A DNA stretch of 64,000 nt from Strongylocentrotus droebachiensis (Eukaryota; Echinodermata; Echinoidea; Camarodonta; Strongylocentrotidae), in NCBI GenBank assembly GCA_035222895.1, contig JAVYIG010000168.1:744001-808000 (forward strand), written 5' to 3'. Below, one piece after another: positions 10,901 to 24,300 of this stretch. A model generated the notes under the pieces. The model had not been told where the DNA came from, searched no databases, and saw only the letters and a program-made list of their open reading frames with translations. Every line of letters begins with the position of its first letter. Position 1 is the stretch's first letter. Both the position numbers and the translations under genes were made by a program.

Positions 10901-13900
10901 CTATAATCTACATGTATTCCCCAATTAATTTCATGCATGTCCCAAACCATTACAACTACAAAGTACAAAGACCATAGTAGCAAACACCAGGGCCCCGTCT
11001 TATACAGAGTTGATATTAAACACAACTTATTTGCGATTGATATAAATCGTAACTATGTACATAGAAGACTGCAAACTTGCGATTGCTTTGGATCAATCAT
11101 AACTCTTTATAAGAAGGGGCCCAAGAGTGGTGGAGAGTAAAGTCTCATAATGAAAACAGCAAGTTTGATCAGAGTCCTTTACAAACCATTGTTACAAAAT
11201 AGAGTATCTCTATATTCACTAAGAAAATGTATAATTTCATTGGGTAATGAAAGTCTAACAATAGCATCTATCTTATCTAGCATTTAGGATTACAATATAG
11301 GATTATCTGTACCAACCAGCATGTGCAACTTGAATGACAAGAAAGAGTAAGCAAATAGCCATGATTAAAAAGCCTGTAACTATACTAGGAAGAAGTTTAC
11401 AGCACTTTACAGAACAGAAAGCAGACATGCAGACACAAGAGCATAGAGCTACAACTGTGCATTTTTTTAAATGTTTTATTTATTTATTTATTTTTATTTT
11501 TTTTGGAGGGGGGAACAAATTTTGATCTATCCCACATACCAAAATCTATGCTATTCATATTTAAAACATTTCATATTATACTAGAGTGATCTACATTATG
11601 TCTATATCATACAGGGTAAACTAGAAGTCAAACAAATAGAGACCGATTAATCTACATAGAAACCATTTCTCTGCTACATTTCTTCTAATTAAATGAAAGG
11701 GGATGAATGTGATTCCAAATACAATGTAGTAAGCTAAATGCAGCATGATATTCTCCATCATGCAGTAAATTTTTATAAAAAGTACAGAATTAAAGAATTA
11801 ATTTTGATCATTGAAACAACATAAGATAAACAGTTAACATTGAACTCATCAATGAATATTAAAAGATATGTGCGATACAAAAGCACAAATCAAGGGCAGC
11901 ATCATAACAAGGCTAATGTTTAAGTTCCTTTTAGGAGCAAACTATACATATACAATGTATACGGCTGAAATCACTCAAAATCACAACACTGCAAACTCAA
12001 TAGGGGAAACACAAAGGTGAGCAGTTATGTGCACACTGATAGATACCACAGAAACATAAGTGCAGAGAGCTATCGACTTTGCCCAGAAATTGTTTTTATC
12101 CTTGGTAAAAACAGATGTTTTCTATCTAATCAACGTGCTATTACATAAAGTGCACGTCAGCCAATCAGGAGTCTCCATTTATGACCAGGCATCGCAAAAC
12201 CACTAAAAAGTTGCAGTTTGATTTTCAGTAAGAGCTCAAAACAGGAGTGTTTGGTTGGGATGGTAAAAATTTTATTTTTATTTTTCTAGCATACGTTGAA
12301 AGATTATACTTTCTTCTATGTAATAACAAAATTTAGAAGCACCAACAAATCCAAAAGTGATATTTTGGCAGCATTTGTAGACATATGTTTGTCCGATCTT
12401 AAGTTTGCTGCAGGAGTGTTACTTTCTGTACAACCCTGACTACTTGTCTCATTTGATCTACAACTTAAAAACATAGTAACATTTTGTATTAATACCTAGA
12501 CCAAATCAAGAACATAAATGTGCTTAATTTCTGTGCCAAGTTTTATGACAATTTGATAATCCCTTCACAGCAATTCCAAAAGAGTTCTAATCCTCCTTCT
12601 GTAATCTTGCGCAATACCTTGAGAGTAAGTCTTGAAATGCCCTTTTCTCTAAAGAAATATTCTTTGGGGTTGGACATACAGTTGCAATGAATAATATATC
12701 ATTTTAAAGCCGAGAGTCTCCTCTTTTAGGATTAAGATCTAGACTATAAACAAAATCAGGAAAAAAAAAAATTCTTGTGACTTTTAAGTGGTTTTGTGGT
12801 GCCGGGTCACATTTCTCTTACAGCTAAAATGTGGATCTTGATTGGGCAATATTTGCAAATATTTGCTTCATTTGATTACACCAGACGTGAAACAGTTGTT
12901 AGAGGATTCATCCATCTTTGATTATGTACACTAATACTACTACTTACCCTATCTGGCCTTGCTTGCTGCAATGCTGCTTCCTGGGTCTGCATCTGAATCG
13001 CTACCACAGCCTCCTCTTTGGCTACTTCAGCCTGTCAATAAAAATTGATTCAAGAAGTTCATTCATTTTTGTTAATAAAGAGGAGATTTCATCCTGAATC
13101 GAAAATACAGAGTTGAATTGAGAAATCTAATATGAAGTATAATTAAGAAAGGAGCAATATCTTTACATCAGAAGGAAAATTAGGTAGATAAATGGTCAAA
13201 TGTCATTAAGTTCAGAATAAACGACTGATTTTAATACTTTACACTAAAATTTGACATAATTTTTTTTTTACAAGAAACGTAGATAGGAGGGGTGAAAATT
13301 AAAAGAATTTAAAAAAAAAAGGGAAATGGGGACAGTAAAATGTTTTTTTCAAAATTATTTCATTGGATACATAACTGATTTCCAAATAAAAAAGAAAGGC
13401 TTAGGTTCAAGAATCAATGTATGTAGCAAGGAAAGATATATCCATACCATTCTTAGTTTGTTTTGCAGCATTTCATTCTCAGCTATTATCTCTGCTTTTT
13501 CATCCTCAAATTCTGTCTTGACTTGGTCCATCTTCTCCTCATACTCCTCAGTTACCTCCTTCTGCAGATAGAGAAAATAAAAAACCATGAAACTTCTTAC
13601 CTGCCAAACTTTCATAGAAACAAAGAAGAATCTCCGGGATATGTTTTTAGGGCTTCATTATTACACGATATCACAGACACTGATAACACGTAGGGCAATT
13701 TTTTAGATGCTACCATGCAGGCCAAACAATAGGGATCATTCCTTTAAAAAAATGAAATGTTTGGCAACAATTAAACTTTGTAGTATGAATGTGTTATTGC
13801 TCCATAATGTATTCAGATCAAGTGATCAGAAACTGTATATACAAAATCAACATTAGTTTTTCCTAATTTCAATTTGCTGAAAGATGTTGCGTATACTTCA

Positions 13901-16900
13901 TTTGGATAGAGATTGGTGAAAAAATTTCCTTTGCCTTCCAAGAAGAGGGAACTTGAATGAAGTCCCTAGTATATAGTAACTAGCAAATTTCTCTATTAAA
14001 TAGCAAACATACTGTCTTTTCACTGTGTCTAAGTCTACAATCTACTTAAAATGAATGGTTTTGCTTGCTCCTCCGGAATTCCTTGCCAGGGGATTCCCCT
14101 TGTCAAGGTCACACATGAGTATTCATCCTATACTGCATTGATTATGCTTCCCTTTGGGGTGGTATTCTCGAAAGCGGACTAACTTTAATCCATGGTTTAA
14201 TTCACCGACTAAGTATGGAATGCCAAGTGTCCATATGAATATGTTTTTGAATAATTTAATCTGTCATTAAATTAAGAGAAAATGTAATGATAAAATTAAT
14301 AAACAATATAACAATGATATAATTATGTTATCATGGTAATTTAGGGACATATCAAAGTACTCAAAAATATATTTATATGGACACTTGGCATTCCATACTT
14401 AGTCAGAGGATTAAACCATGGACTAAGTTAGTCTGCTTTCGAGAAAACCACCCTTTGAGTGGTAGTGGAATCTCACCTCAACATTTCTTTGGACCTCGAC
14501 CCTGACAGCCATCTCCATCATGTCCCTCTCCCTCTCTGCCTCCTCCGCTGCCTGCTCAAGCTCCTGCTCATGACGACGCTTGAGTTTGGCATTCTCCTCC
14601 TCCCATCGCTCCTTGTCAGTCTTCATACGTTCCTCCAGCTTCCTCTTCTCCTTCTCCAGCTTCTCCTCCAGTTTACTCTTCTCCTTCTGCAGTTTATCAA
14701 TGGCCTACATGGCAGAAAGAAAGCAGGAATAGAGAACAAAAGTTAATATCAAGGGTTCAGTGACACAAAGACGTAACTCCACATTTTGTCAAAATGAGTT
14801 TATGATATCAAAATGTTCAGAAAAATGTGGGCTTTCCAAGAAACACAAAGACTTATCTCCACCCAACACCCCCATTGAAGTCAATGGCTAGTGAAACATA
14901 GACTAACTCCTTTAGGCCCAAGTGCTCAGTGACACAAACTGCTTTTTCTCAAAATGGCAAAAAAATGGAGTTACGTCTAGTTTGTGTCACTGACCCCTCG
15001 ATATACAAAAAGTGACAGGAAGTAGATTTAACCTTTTAGCTTAATCATGGCATACTATTTTATGTGATACAGGAAAAGTATCCAAGAAGTCTTTACTTGT
15101 CTACTACATCTTGAACCTGTTTGAATAAGACTACATATTAACTGAACTAGAAATAAGGTCATCACCATCAGATAGTAAATGAGTTTCTCTGAGTTTAAAG
15201 TTGGAAATAAATTTAAGGGATAATCCTGTTTTTACTGCAAAAATAGTAGCAATTACCTTTGCATGTTGTTTCTTCAAGTCCTCTAAGGTTTCCTCATTAA
15301 TCCTCATCAGATCATCAATCTCTTTACGATGTTTATCAGCCATCTTATTCCTATCTGCCTTGAATCTCTCTTCGGCTTCATTCCTCTCTCTTTGATGCTT
15401 CTCAATCATCTCGTCCGTCTCCCTCTGGAAGTGTTCCAGGAGATCAGACTTCTCTCCACTGACAGCGTCCGAAAGTTCGTACTTCTCCCTGTCAAACTCA
15501 TCCTGCATCCCCTGCCTCTCCTCCTGCAACTGGAGGCTCAGAGCTTCCTTCTCCACCTCCAGCTTCTCCAGGAAGTCATTCTCAGTCACCTGCTTGTGCT
15601 TGTCGAGTAGGTCGATGAAGTCTTCTTTGAGCTGGCCTTTCAATCCCGCTTCTCCGTACTCTAAGATGGCATCCAGCTCGTTCTGTTTCTCCCGGAGCTG
15701 TAGACGGAGATCCTCCCTTGCCTCATCAAACTTGGACTCAATCTCCTCTTTCTCTTCCAGGTGCTGGACTTCCAGCTCCATCTTGAGATTCCTCAGCTTA
15801 GACTCGCTGTCCTCTCTCACCTGCTGGATGTCAGTCACCAACTTAGACTTATCGTCTGTTAGGGCTCCCTCTAGAGACAACCTCTCTTCATCAAACTTTG
15901 CTGCCTGCTCTGCAAGCCGATCAGCCAACTCTTCTGCAAATTCATTTTTCAGAGTTTCTTCAAGCTCTGCTTTCATAATCTCAAAGGCTTGCTCAAGGGC
16001 AGCCTTCTCTCCCTCAAACTCTTCCAACAGTTGTCCTTTCTCCTCTTCAAACTGCATTGCAAGTGATAGCTTGTCCTCTTCAGACTCCTTCTCTTTCTCC
16101 TGCAGTTCCCTGGCCATCTTTTCACTCTCCTGCTCAAACCTTTCCTCCATCTCCTTCATCTCCTGTCTGTATCGCTTTTCAATCTCTTTGATTTCTGTCT
16201 CAAAAGTTTCCTTGGTTTCCTCCATCTCTTCAAGATGCTGCTCCTTTAGAGACTCAATCTTGGCTTCCAGCTTGGCTTCTGCACAATAGACAAGAGGTAG
16301 ACATTTTTAGAAAATAATTAGAGAGTAAAAGCACTGACAAATGAAAATTGAAATAAAGATTGGATCTAGATCATGTATGCGGATTGAATCATTTTGATTA
16401 ACATTTATTTTCAATATCAACAACTGCACACATAACTTAATATGCTCAGAAGCAACATTCATTGTAATGTATTTTAAGAAAACAATGATCCGCACACATA
16501 TTAAGCCGTATAGTACAAGCTTCTTTGTTTATTTAGGTAACATTTGCCTGAAATAAAATGCACTCATAGGGAGTGCAACAAATGTGGTACCCTCTTTCTA
16601 TGACTTCTGAACAAGATGAATTAAGGTCTATTCGTCTCAGTTGTTTACTTGGGAGGTTGACTTACTCTCTTCTTCCAGTCGTTTCTGTATCTCTCCACTG
16701 AGTTCATCATCCTCTTCTTCCTCTGGGATGCCGGTGACATTGGGAAGGTGTCTTTTAGACTTGGGATCCAATTCATCTAGCTCAGAATCATTATCTGCAA
16801 TAGAAAAAGCATTTATTTGATGATTATTGAACATTGTTATGATTCAAAGGCTTATACTTGCAAACTATCATCACAACATTTTCTTCACATGCAACTTTGA

Positions 16901-19900
16901 TGAACCATAAAGTAAATGTTGCCGAAGGCTCGAGGATTCATCACTTCATTTAGATTTTATTTATCAACAATTCAATTCAATTAAATTTGATTCAATTTAT
17001 TTTGCAATATAAAATATCAAAGTATACAAGGTAACAGTAAATCTTAACTATATTTACAAAGGTTATATGCGGGGCTTTCCATTAAGATTGCGAATACCTG
17101 TAAAGTTGGATCGCCCATTATTATTTAATCATCTTATTTTATCATGATTTTATCATACATTTTATCATGAGTGAAACAAGTGTTCTACTACCATCTTTAT
17201 TACCCATTCCTTTCTCCATCACTCACCTGATGAATCGTTCAGGTTCCTCTTGATGACATTTGGTTTATCGGTGTAGTCTGAGAGGACCGAACCTCCTCTT
17301 TTAGGTCCACCCTGTATCTTGCTTCCTTTCCTCCTTACTTTCCTCTCTGATACCTGGTGCTTCAGCAGCTCATTCTCTTGGCTCATCTCGTCCATTTGGT
17401 CTTGCAATATCTACGGTACAAGAAAGACAAACAATGATTTATATTTGACCCATTATATCTTACACTGTATGGCAGCCGTGCTAAAGCCAGGGTAATAATC
17501 AGGAGCGCCAGGAAGGTCAAATCTGACTGACATGAGCGCTATACAAGAACCCACTATTATTATTATTATTATTATTATTACAACTTCACACCAAAGATGG
17601 CAAATGATAACAAATTGTCATTACTTTTCTGCAAAGTGTTTGCCCATAATAAAAGAAAGAGGTTGCTCCAGAAAACATGGAAGTACAAAATGGCATAGCA
17701 TTAAAATAAGTTCATTAGTTTAGGGAACATAATTATACAGGATATGTGAATACGTATTTCACATATTCTCATTGCATTTTTCCCCGAGTATTATTATTCA
17801 CAAGAAAAATATTATTTTTGGAAGAGAGTAACACATAACCGAGAACCTCACATTGACATCAGAAATGTCCTCATCAGCTAGCATCATGGGGTGAAATATA
17901 TACTACATGCAACAATTTGAGTTTTGCTTTAGTACAGTACAGCACGATTCTGTTTGGGTACATTATGAAGTACAATGACACAGCTAATCAATAAATAAAT
18001 ACTGGTATCTTTTGCCTGGTTGTCTAGGGCTATGTAACCACAACGTAACACTGGTCCTGTAATCATGAAAACTCCAGAATAAAACTTACCCGTTTTTGTT
18101 CCTCCATGTCCCTACGGCTTTGTTCAAAGTAGACCTCCTGCTGCTTGGAAACACCGTCTTTGCTCGACTCCAAATCCACCAACTACATAAATACAAAAAA
18201 GCAATAGGTCAAATTTCCTGATCTATAGATGGCACATTCTCATCATTTCTCATAACATGTTCTCTACATCCTATCCACTTATCTGTAATGTTAGAATATT
18301 GATTACTAGAAGAAAGTAAAATAAAAAGTGTATCAGATATTTAATAGGAGAGAACAAGGAAAATGCTCTCGGCGGTCTCGCCTACAATTCGCATTAGCAG
18401 GCGCCCAGAAATGAAATCCTCTGAATATAGTCAGCATTGTGAAGTGAATCAGAAGAAGTATGAACAAATAACAAAAATTGATTTATTAATTCTTATAATA
18501 ATTTGAGAAAACAACCCAAGTCTATTGTCCTAAAATGAGGTGGGGGAGGGGGGGGGGGGGGGGTGTGTGCTGTGATCCAGATGACACAATGGTCCAAACC
18601 TTGAACAGATTTTCTGAGAAGGCCGGTTGACTGCATGTTTCTTACCCTTTCCTCCAGCTCTGAGAAGCCATCGAGATCTCTCTGTTGTTTGGTGATGGTC
18701 TTCTCATACTCCAGGAGCTTCTCCATAGCTTCATTCAGATCTTGCTCAAGGCCAGTATTATCCTGTAGGGATTCAAAAGAGTAGAATAAGCGAGTTCGTA
18801 ATTAGGATTTGCGCATGGGCAGATCAAGGTCATTTGTACCCAAATTGTAAAACCATCGAGACAAATACTTGGATCGTGCTCATGAAAGTTATGTAATCCG
18901 TATTCATTTATGCACCAACAGTACATTTATCTGATACACAGTTGGAAGTATTCTTCTCAAGAGGCAAACAAAGGTATTCATGAAGCACCTCCATCACTTC
19001 GGCAGTGATTATTCTAAAATGCACAAGTGGGAAGTATCCATCGTGTCAAAGATATGTGGATATTTTGGGGACATGCGTTCCAGAGCTATTTACAAACTCA
19101 CTTATTAGGTAAGGATATGGGTATGTAGAGAACGAAAGTTAGTTGGGAGGTTGTGAAGGAAAAAAAGACACTGACTGGAAAATGGTCTAACAAGAAGTTG
19201 TGCAATAAGTTTTGCTTACATTGTAGTAGTGAATGTTGTTATTGCCCCTAAACATCAATTTTTTATCACTAATAGTAAACAAAAATACAGCAAAATGACC
19301 TGAAAAGTTATTTCACAGAAACCTGCTTTATTTGTTGTTATGTCTTTTCACAGAACATTGCCTATTGATCATTTAAAATACATAAATTTCTTGGTATATT
19401 TTAGCATTGTACCAAATTCCGTCCTGGCAATAAGATTAAACTGACACACACTAACACCTAATGAGAATTGACTCGCTAAAATCCCAACATCCTCTCCTAT
19501 CAATTGCTTTAAAACATCATTTTCCATCAATGACCTATCACAATTAACGTTCAAGTGAACCAAACCTACCTCTACAAGGTTCTGTAACCTCTCTTTGGAT
19601 AGTGCATCATCACCCCTGAGTTGATCCATCTCATCTAGAAGCTTGGTGGTCTGGTTAGATGCTTGTGATGAGATCATCTCACGTTCTTTCTCTATCTGAG
19701 CCTGGAGTGAGTTGATCTTATCCTGGTACTTCCTCTCTATGTCTCTGCACACACACACAAAATGGAGGATTATTTTCTCTCAATTTTGGAAGCTTGTGTA
19801 ATTTATACAGTAATCACAAGAAAATTGCACATGGAAATGATTTTTTGCTCATTATTGCATGAACTGAAAGGTGTGTTCTTCTGAAAATCATCTTCCTAAG

Positions 19901-21281
19901 ATATTTTGTATTGTATCGGTTTGAATGAATAGAGAAAGTGGATTCTGAATTCATAAAACAATCCAGAAAATTACTTCTTATAGTTCTTTCAATTCACAAA
20001 TATGATTATAACCGAAAAACACACTGGGAGTCTTGAGAAATGTATTCCTCTGCCGCCAAACCACTCCTTGGGCAATGTAAATTTTCACAATGTCAAAATC
20101 CTCAATCAAATCTGTAGTTCCCATTTATCAATCAAAAGATATGCTTGCCATCAATCCTTGAGCTTACCGCAATTTGTTTTCATTTGTCTTCTCAATGTTT
20201 GCATGACGATCATCAATCTCCTGGACCAGAGCCAAGTTCTGACGGTTTGCTTCCGTGATGTCCATCTTGAATTTGTCTCGCTCTGCTGTCAGCTGATCGT
20301 TTAAAGATCTGATGGAGGCAAATATATAAGGAGAGATTAAATCAGTTTCTGAACAAAAACTGCAAAAAGTGAACGATGTACATTACAGCATATGTAAACT
20401 CAAAAAAAATTGAAATTGAATGGATAAGATCACAATTAAGGATAACATCCATCCAGTGCAGAAGCAGCAATCTGACTGAAGTGTTACCTTTTCTCTCTTC
20501 AGCTGCTGGACTTTGAATACAGAGAAAGCCCTTGAATCTTTTACCTTTACATCATTTCTAATTCATAACAAGATTTATCAATGGACATATCGTCAATCGC
20601 TTACAAGAGGATTCATGCCTGCATTAAACTCTGTACCGATTTGTGTGCTAAAGGATGAAGGGGTTAATAGTGAAAGGTGGAGTGTTTGGTCAATGCTTAG
20701 CAAGGTGTATAACTCCCAACAGAGAGTGGAGAGAGAGAGAGAGCGAGAGAAAAAAGGAAGGAAGAGAGAAAGAGAGAGAGAGAGAGAGAGATAGAAGAGA
20801 GATGAAGGAAAAAGGGAAGGGAGGATAAGAGGAAAAAGATAGTGGCAAAGAGGTAGTTCATAAATGAAGAACCAGGAGAGAGAAACCAACACATAGCCAC
20901 CTGCCCGGTTGATAATGTGTCACCATTGATAGTTTTCTTCCAAATATGAACCAACGTTGAGCAGGTGACAATTATTGATTCCAGACTGACCTATATGAAG
21001 AGGCATCTATCAATTGCACTTGCAAAGACTATGGAGACAATAGGACAGGTGATTGCAAACTAAATTCTCTCTTGCTCTCTCTTTCGCTCTCTCTCTTTTA
21101 TTTCTCTCTCTCCTATTTCTCATTCTGTATCTGTCAATCTCCATCTCACATTCTCTCCCCCCCCCCCCTTCTCTCTCTCTCTTATTTTGTCTTTCTATTT
21201 TTCTCATCAACTACACAAAATTACAAAATAAATCCTCTCTTGCCTTCTCTTTCCCTTCTTCTCTCAATCCTCTCAATCCTC

Positions 21282-21327
<46 letters not shown>

Positions 21328-24300
21328 CTCCTCCTCGACTGAAATAAAGTCAGGAGGATACTGGATATCTAAGGCACACAAATGTTCTTCTCCCAATATA
21401 TATGTGGTACCTGAGGTGTTTGAGTTCACTTTGGTATGAGGTAAGAGCGGCCTGGTAGACACCGTTATTCTCTCCTGTTGTCATCAGGACATTATCCAGG
21501 GCCAAGGAAAGATCCTGGAGACTAATCCGCCCACCGGCATCAGGGTACATATCTAAGGCCTGTATTAAAAACAAAACACAGATAATAGCAACAGTGATGA
21601 GAACACCTATTCATACAACACTTGATACTAATAAATGGTCGCAAACCACTTTACAAACATTATATTGTCCTTCTTAATGATCAAGGATTGTTTTCCAAAG
21701 CTAAAAAGTAAAACAAAAAAGAAGAGTTCTCGTGGCAACCTTTTTGTTACCTATATTAGAAATTTGTATTGTTGAGAAATCTGTCACTGGAAAATGTAAA
21801 TAATGTATATTTTCTGGATGATGCTGATGCCTGTTTAAAATTTTGGATGAACCAATTAGAAGATCATATATTTACACACTAAAGTAAAACGGATGCAAAT
21901 TTCATTTTGAATCTCAATTATATGGTATTTACTCCAATTTCAATTAAGTACAAAATCAAAATAGACGATAATTTCTCAATCTTAACAGCAATCCTCTTAT
22001 AAGTTTTGGCCATCGTACATAATTCATTCCGTGTGATGTTTTATTCAAGAAAAGGATAGGGTAAGGATTCTTGGTAGATTTGTGTGTCAATTCGGTATAT
22101 AAAAGACTTATTGACTGCTTTTGGCTGTTGGCTGTTGGCTCTCAGGGATGTTGCATCCTGCCATGACCCATGGCAGGATGTGCACATCCCCTTGAGCCTA
22201 TAAAACAGCCAGGCCTCTCGTAGCAGTCGATATCTCTATACTATTGATTGCTTACCTCCAATACTTCCTGAGGGTTATAGATGCCTTGTTCCATCAGCTG
22301 CTCACTTGCAGCATCCATGGTAGTGAAACTGAAAGATGATTAACAACCATTCATATTTAAATAAGTTACATTAAAAACATACATTGATATCATGAAATAG
22401 ATTAACATATTTGTCATTATAGAAAGCAAATAACCGTCATGTCTTCACTAGACTTTCTATTAACCTTACTTTAAAAGTTTGATGTCTCAAATTTATAGCA
22501 ATCACAACTTGTTTAAGTCGGGATTCATGGAAGCATGTAGAATACAGTGTAGTATCCATTATGAATATATTATTTAACTGAGTCAATCACATAATTTCCA
22601 AACCTTCCTCATAAATGAAAAAAATAAGTTATTAAAAAAACAAAGTATGAGAATTTCTTTCTTTTTTTTTGGTCATGGGTGGGGGGGGGGGGGGGAGGAG
22701 GCAAATTATATTGTATTTGCTGAAGAAGTTTCAACAATTTACAAATTCAACAAATTTACGAAGACAAATTAAGAGGCATTTCTAACTCACCCTGCATTAT
22801 CCGGATCTAGTACACTGAAGAGCTTTGTGATGGGTTGGGCCATGAGTATGGAAGGGGTGGCTGTCCTGTACATGGGCTCATCCATGGCACTACTCATCCC
22901 CTGCATGCGTCTCTTAGCTATCTGGGAGGAGAGGAGGCTGGGGGTGGGGGCTAGAGGCGTGAGGGGGGCAGGGGTACGGATACCAGCCGTCCGGAAGAGT
23001 CCGTCCAGGAACTCCTCGAACCCCACCTTCCCGTCTTCGTCCCGATCAAGCTTGATGAACAGATTACCCAGCTCCTGAAGAGGAAAGATAAAGATACCAA
23101 TTTGATTATCCATCCTCCAAAATCAAGCTTGGATAGTGCAATGAAATCTTTGGTACTTCCGATATTTCAATATTCACCTACCTGAACAATTAGTAAGTGC
23201 AAGCATCAACCATTAGCCAACATTTTACTTAATTAAACAAAAAAATATTCCAGATACTTCTCACCTGTACTATTTACATTTAGTTATCTAATAACTGGAG
23301 GTCAAATAAAATCAGCTGATAAAGTGTCCTTCTACCCCTTCACCCCACCCTGAATGCTGTATGTTAATAATTTGTTTGTAATACTATTGAACTCAGTGTT
23401 CCAACAACATTGATTCTTCCACTTACAAACAAAATACTGCAGTTTACCTCAAAAATTGTCTATATTAACTGCATTTTGAGAGCCCTGACTACTGAAGCCA
23501 ACTACTTACTGTTCTATCCATGTCTTCCATGCCGATGTGTTCACACACGACCGCTAGCTCGTTGATGTTGAGGAACCCATCCTTGCCTACCCCTACCTCC
23601 TCCCAGATGGCCTGTACCTGCTCTGCTTCTGATGGGCCCTGTTCATACACACTCATTGATGCATTCATCTGACCTGTGGTAGAGAGAGAGAGGAGGAGAG
23701 ATCAAACTATGTAATGAATGATGCAATCTTGTATTCTACAATGTAAATTATACTGTATTTATAGCCCCACTGTACTACTTATAGCTACTTGCGCCCTCTA
23801 CATAGCAAACAATTAATCCAATTGATCCAAACAATTAGTTGGTCCCCCATGATCCCATTTTTCTTATGATAATTGAGAGCTGATTTGATGAGATAACCAC
23901 CTGTCAGTGACCTTGGAGGGAGGTCTAATCACCCCTGGCCAGACTAGTGCAGACAGGCTTTAAATGCCAAATTTCCTGAGTTTATAGTTAAGCTGATCAC
24001 CAAGCGTTCAGAGAAAGAAAAGTTTACCTTCTGCTTCAAATGTCTCATTCCGTAATGGTTCAGGTGGGTTAGATTTGTGAGATGCCGAGTGTTGAGAGTG
24101 AGAGTGAGAGTGAGACCGTCGTTGATCATCATGATCAATGTCAGGAACCTGCAAAATATAGGAGAAAGAGGGTGAAAACTAATATCAGAATAAGTATTAG
24201 ATATTTTACAACCAGTTTTAAGGGATTATTTTCTTCTCCGACTTAACTTCACCAATATGCAATATTCTAGAATCACATCAAGTTGAAATAATGTAAAAAA

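Noticed and set aside
15594-16289. 231-residue Ser-rich open frame on the plus strand
   Set aside because: It is the antisense of the 340-residue coiled-coil exon of ninein; Glu/Lys-rich codons read backwards give Ser/Phe-rich frames.
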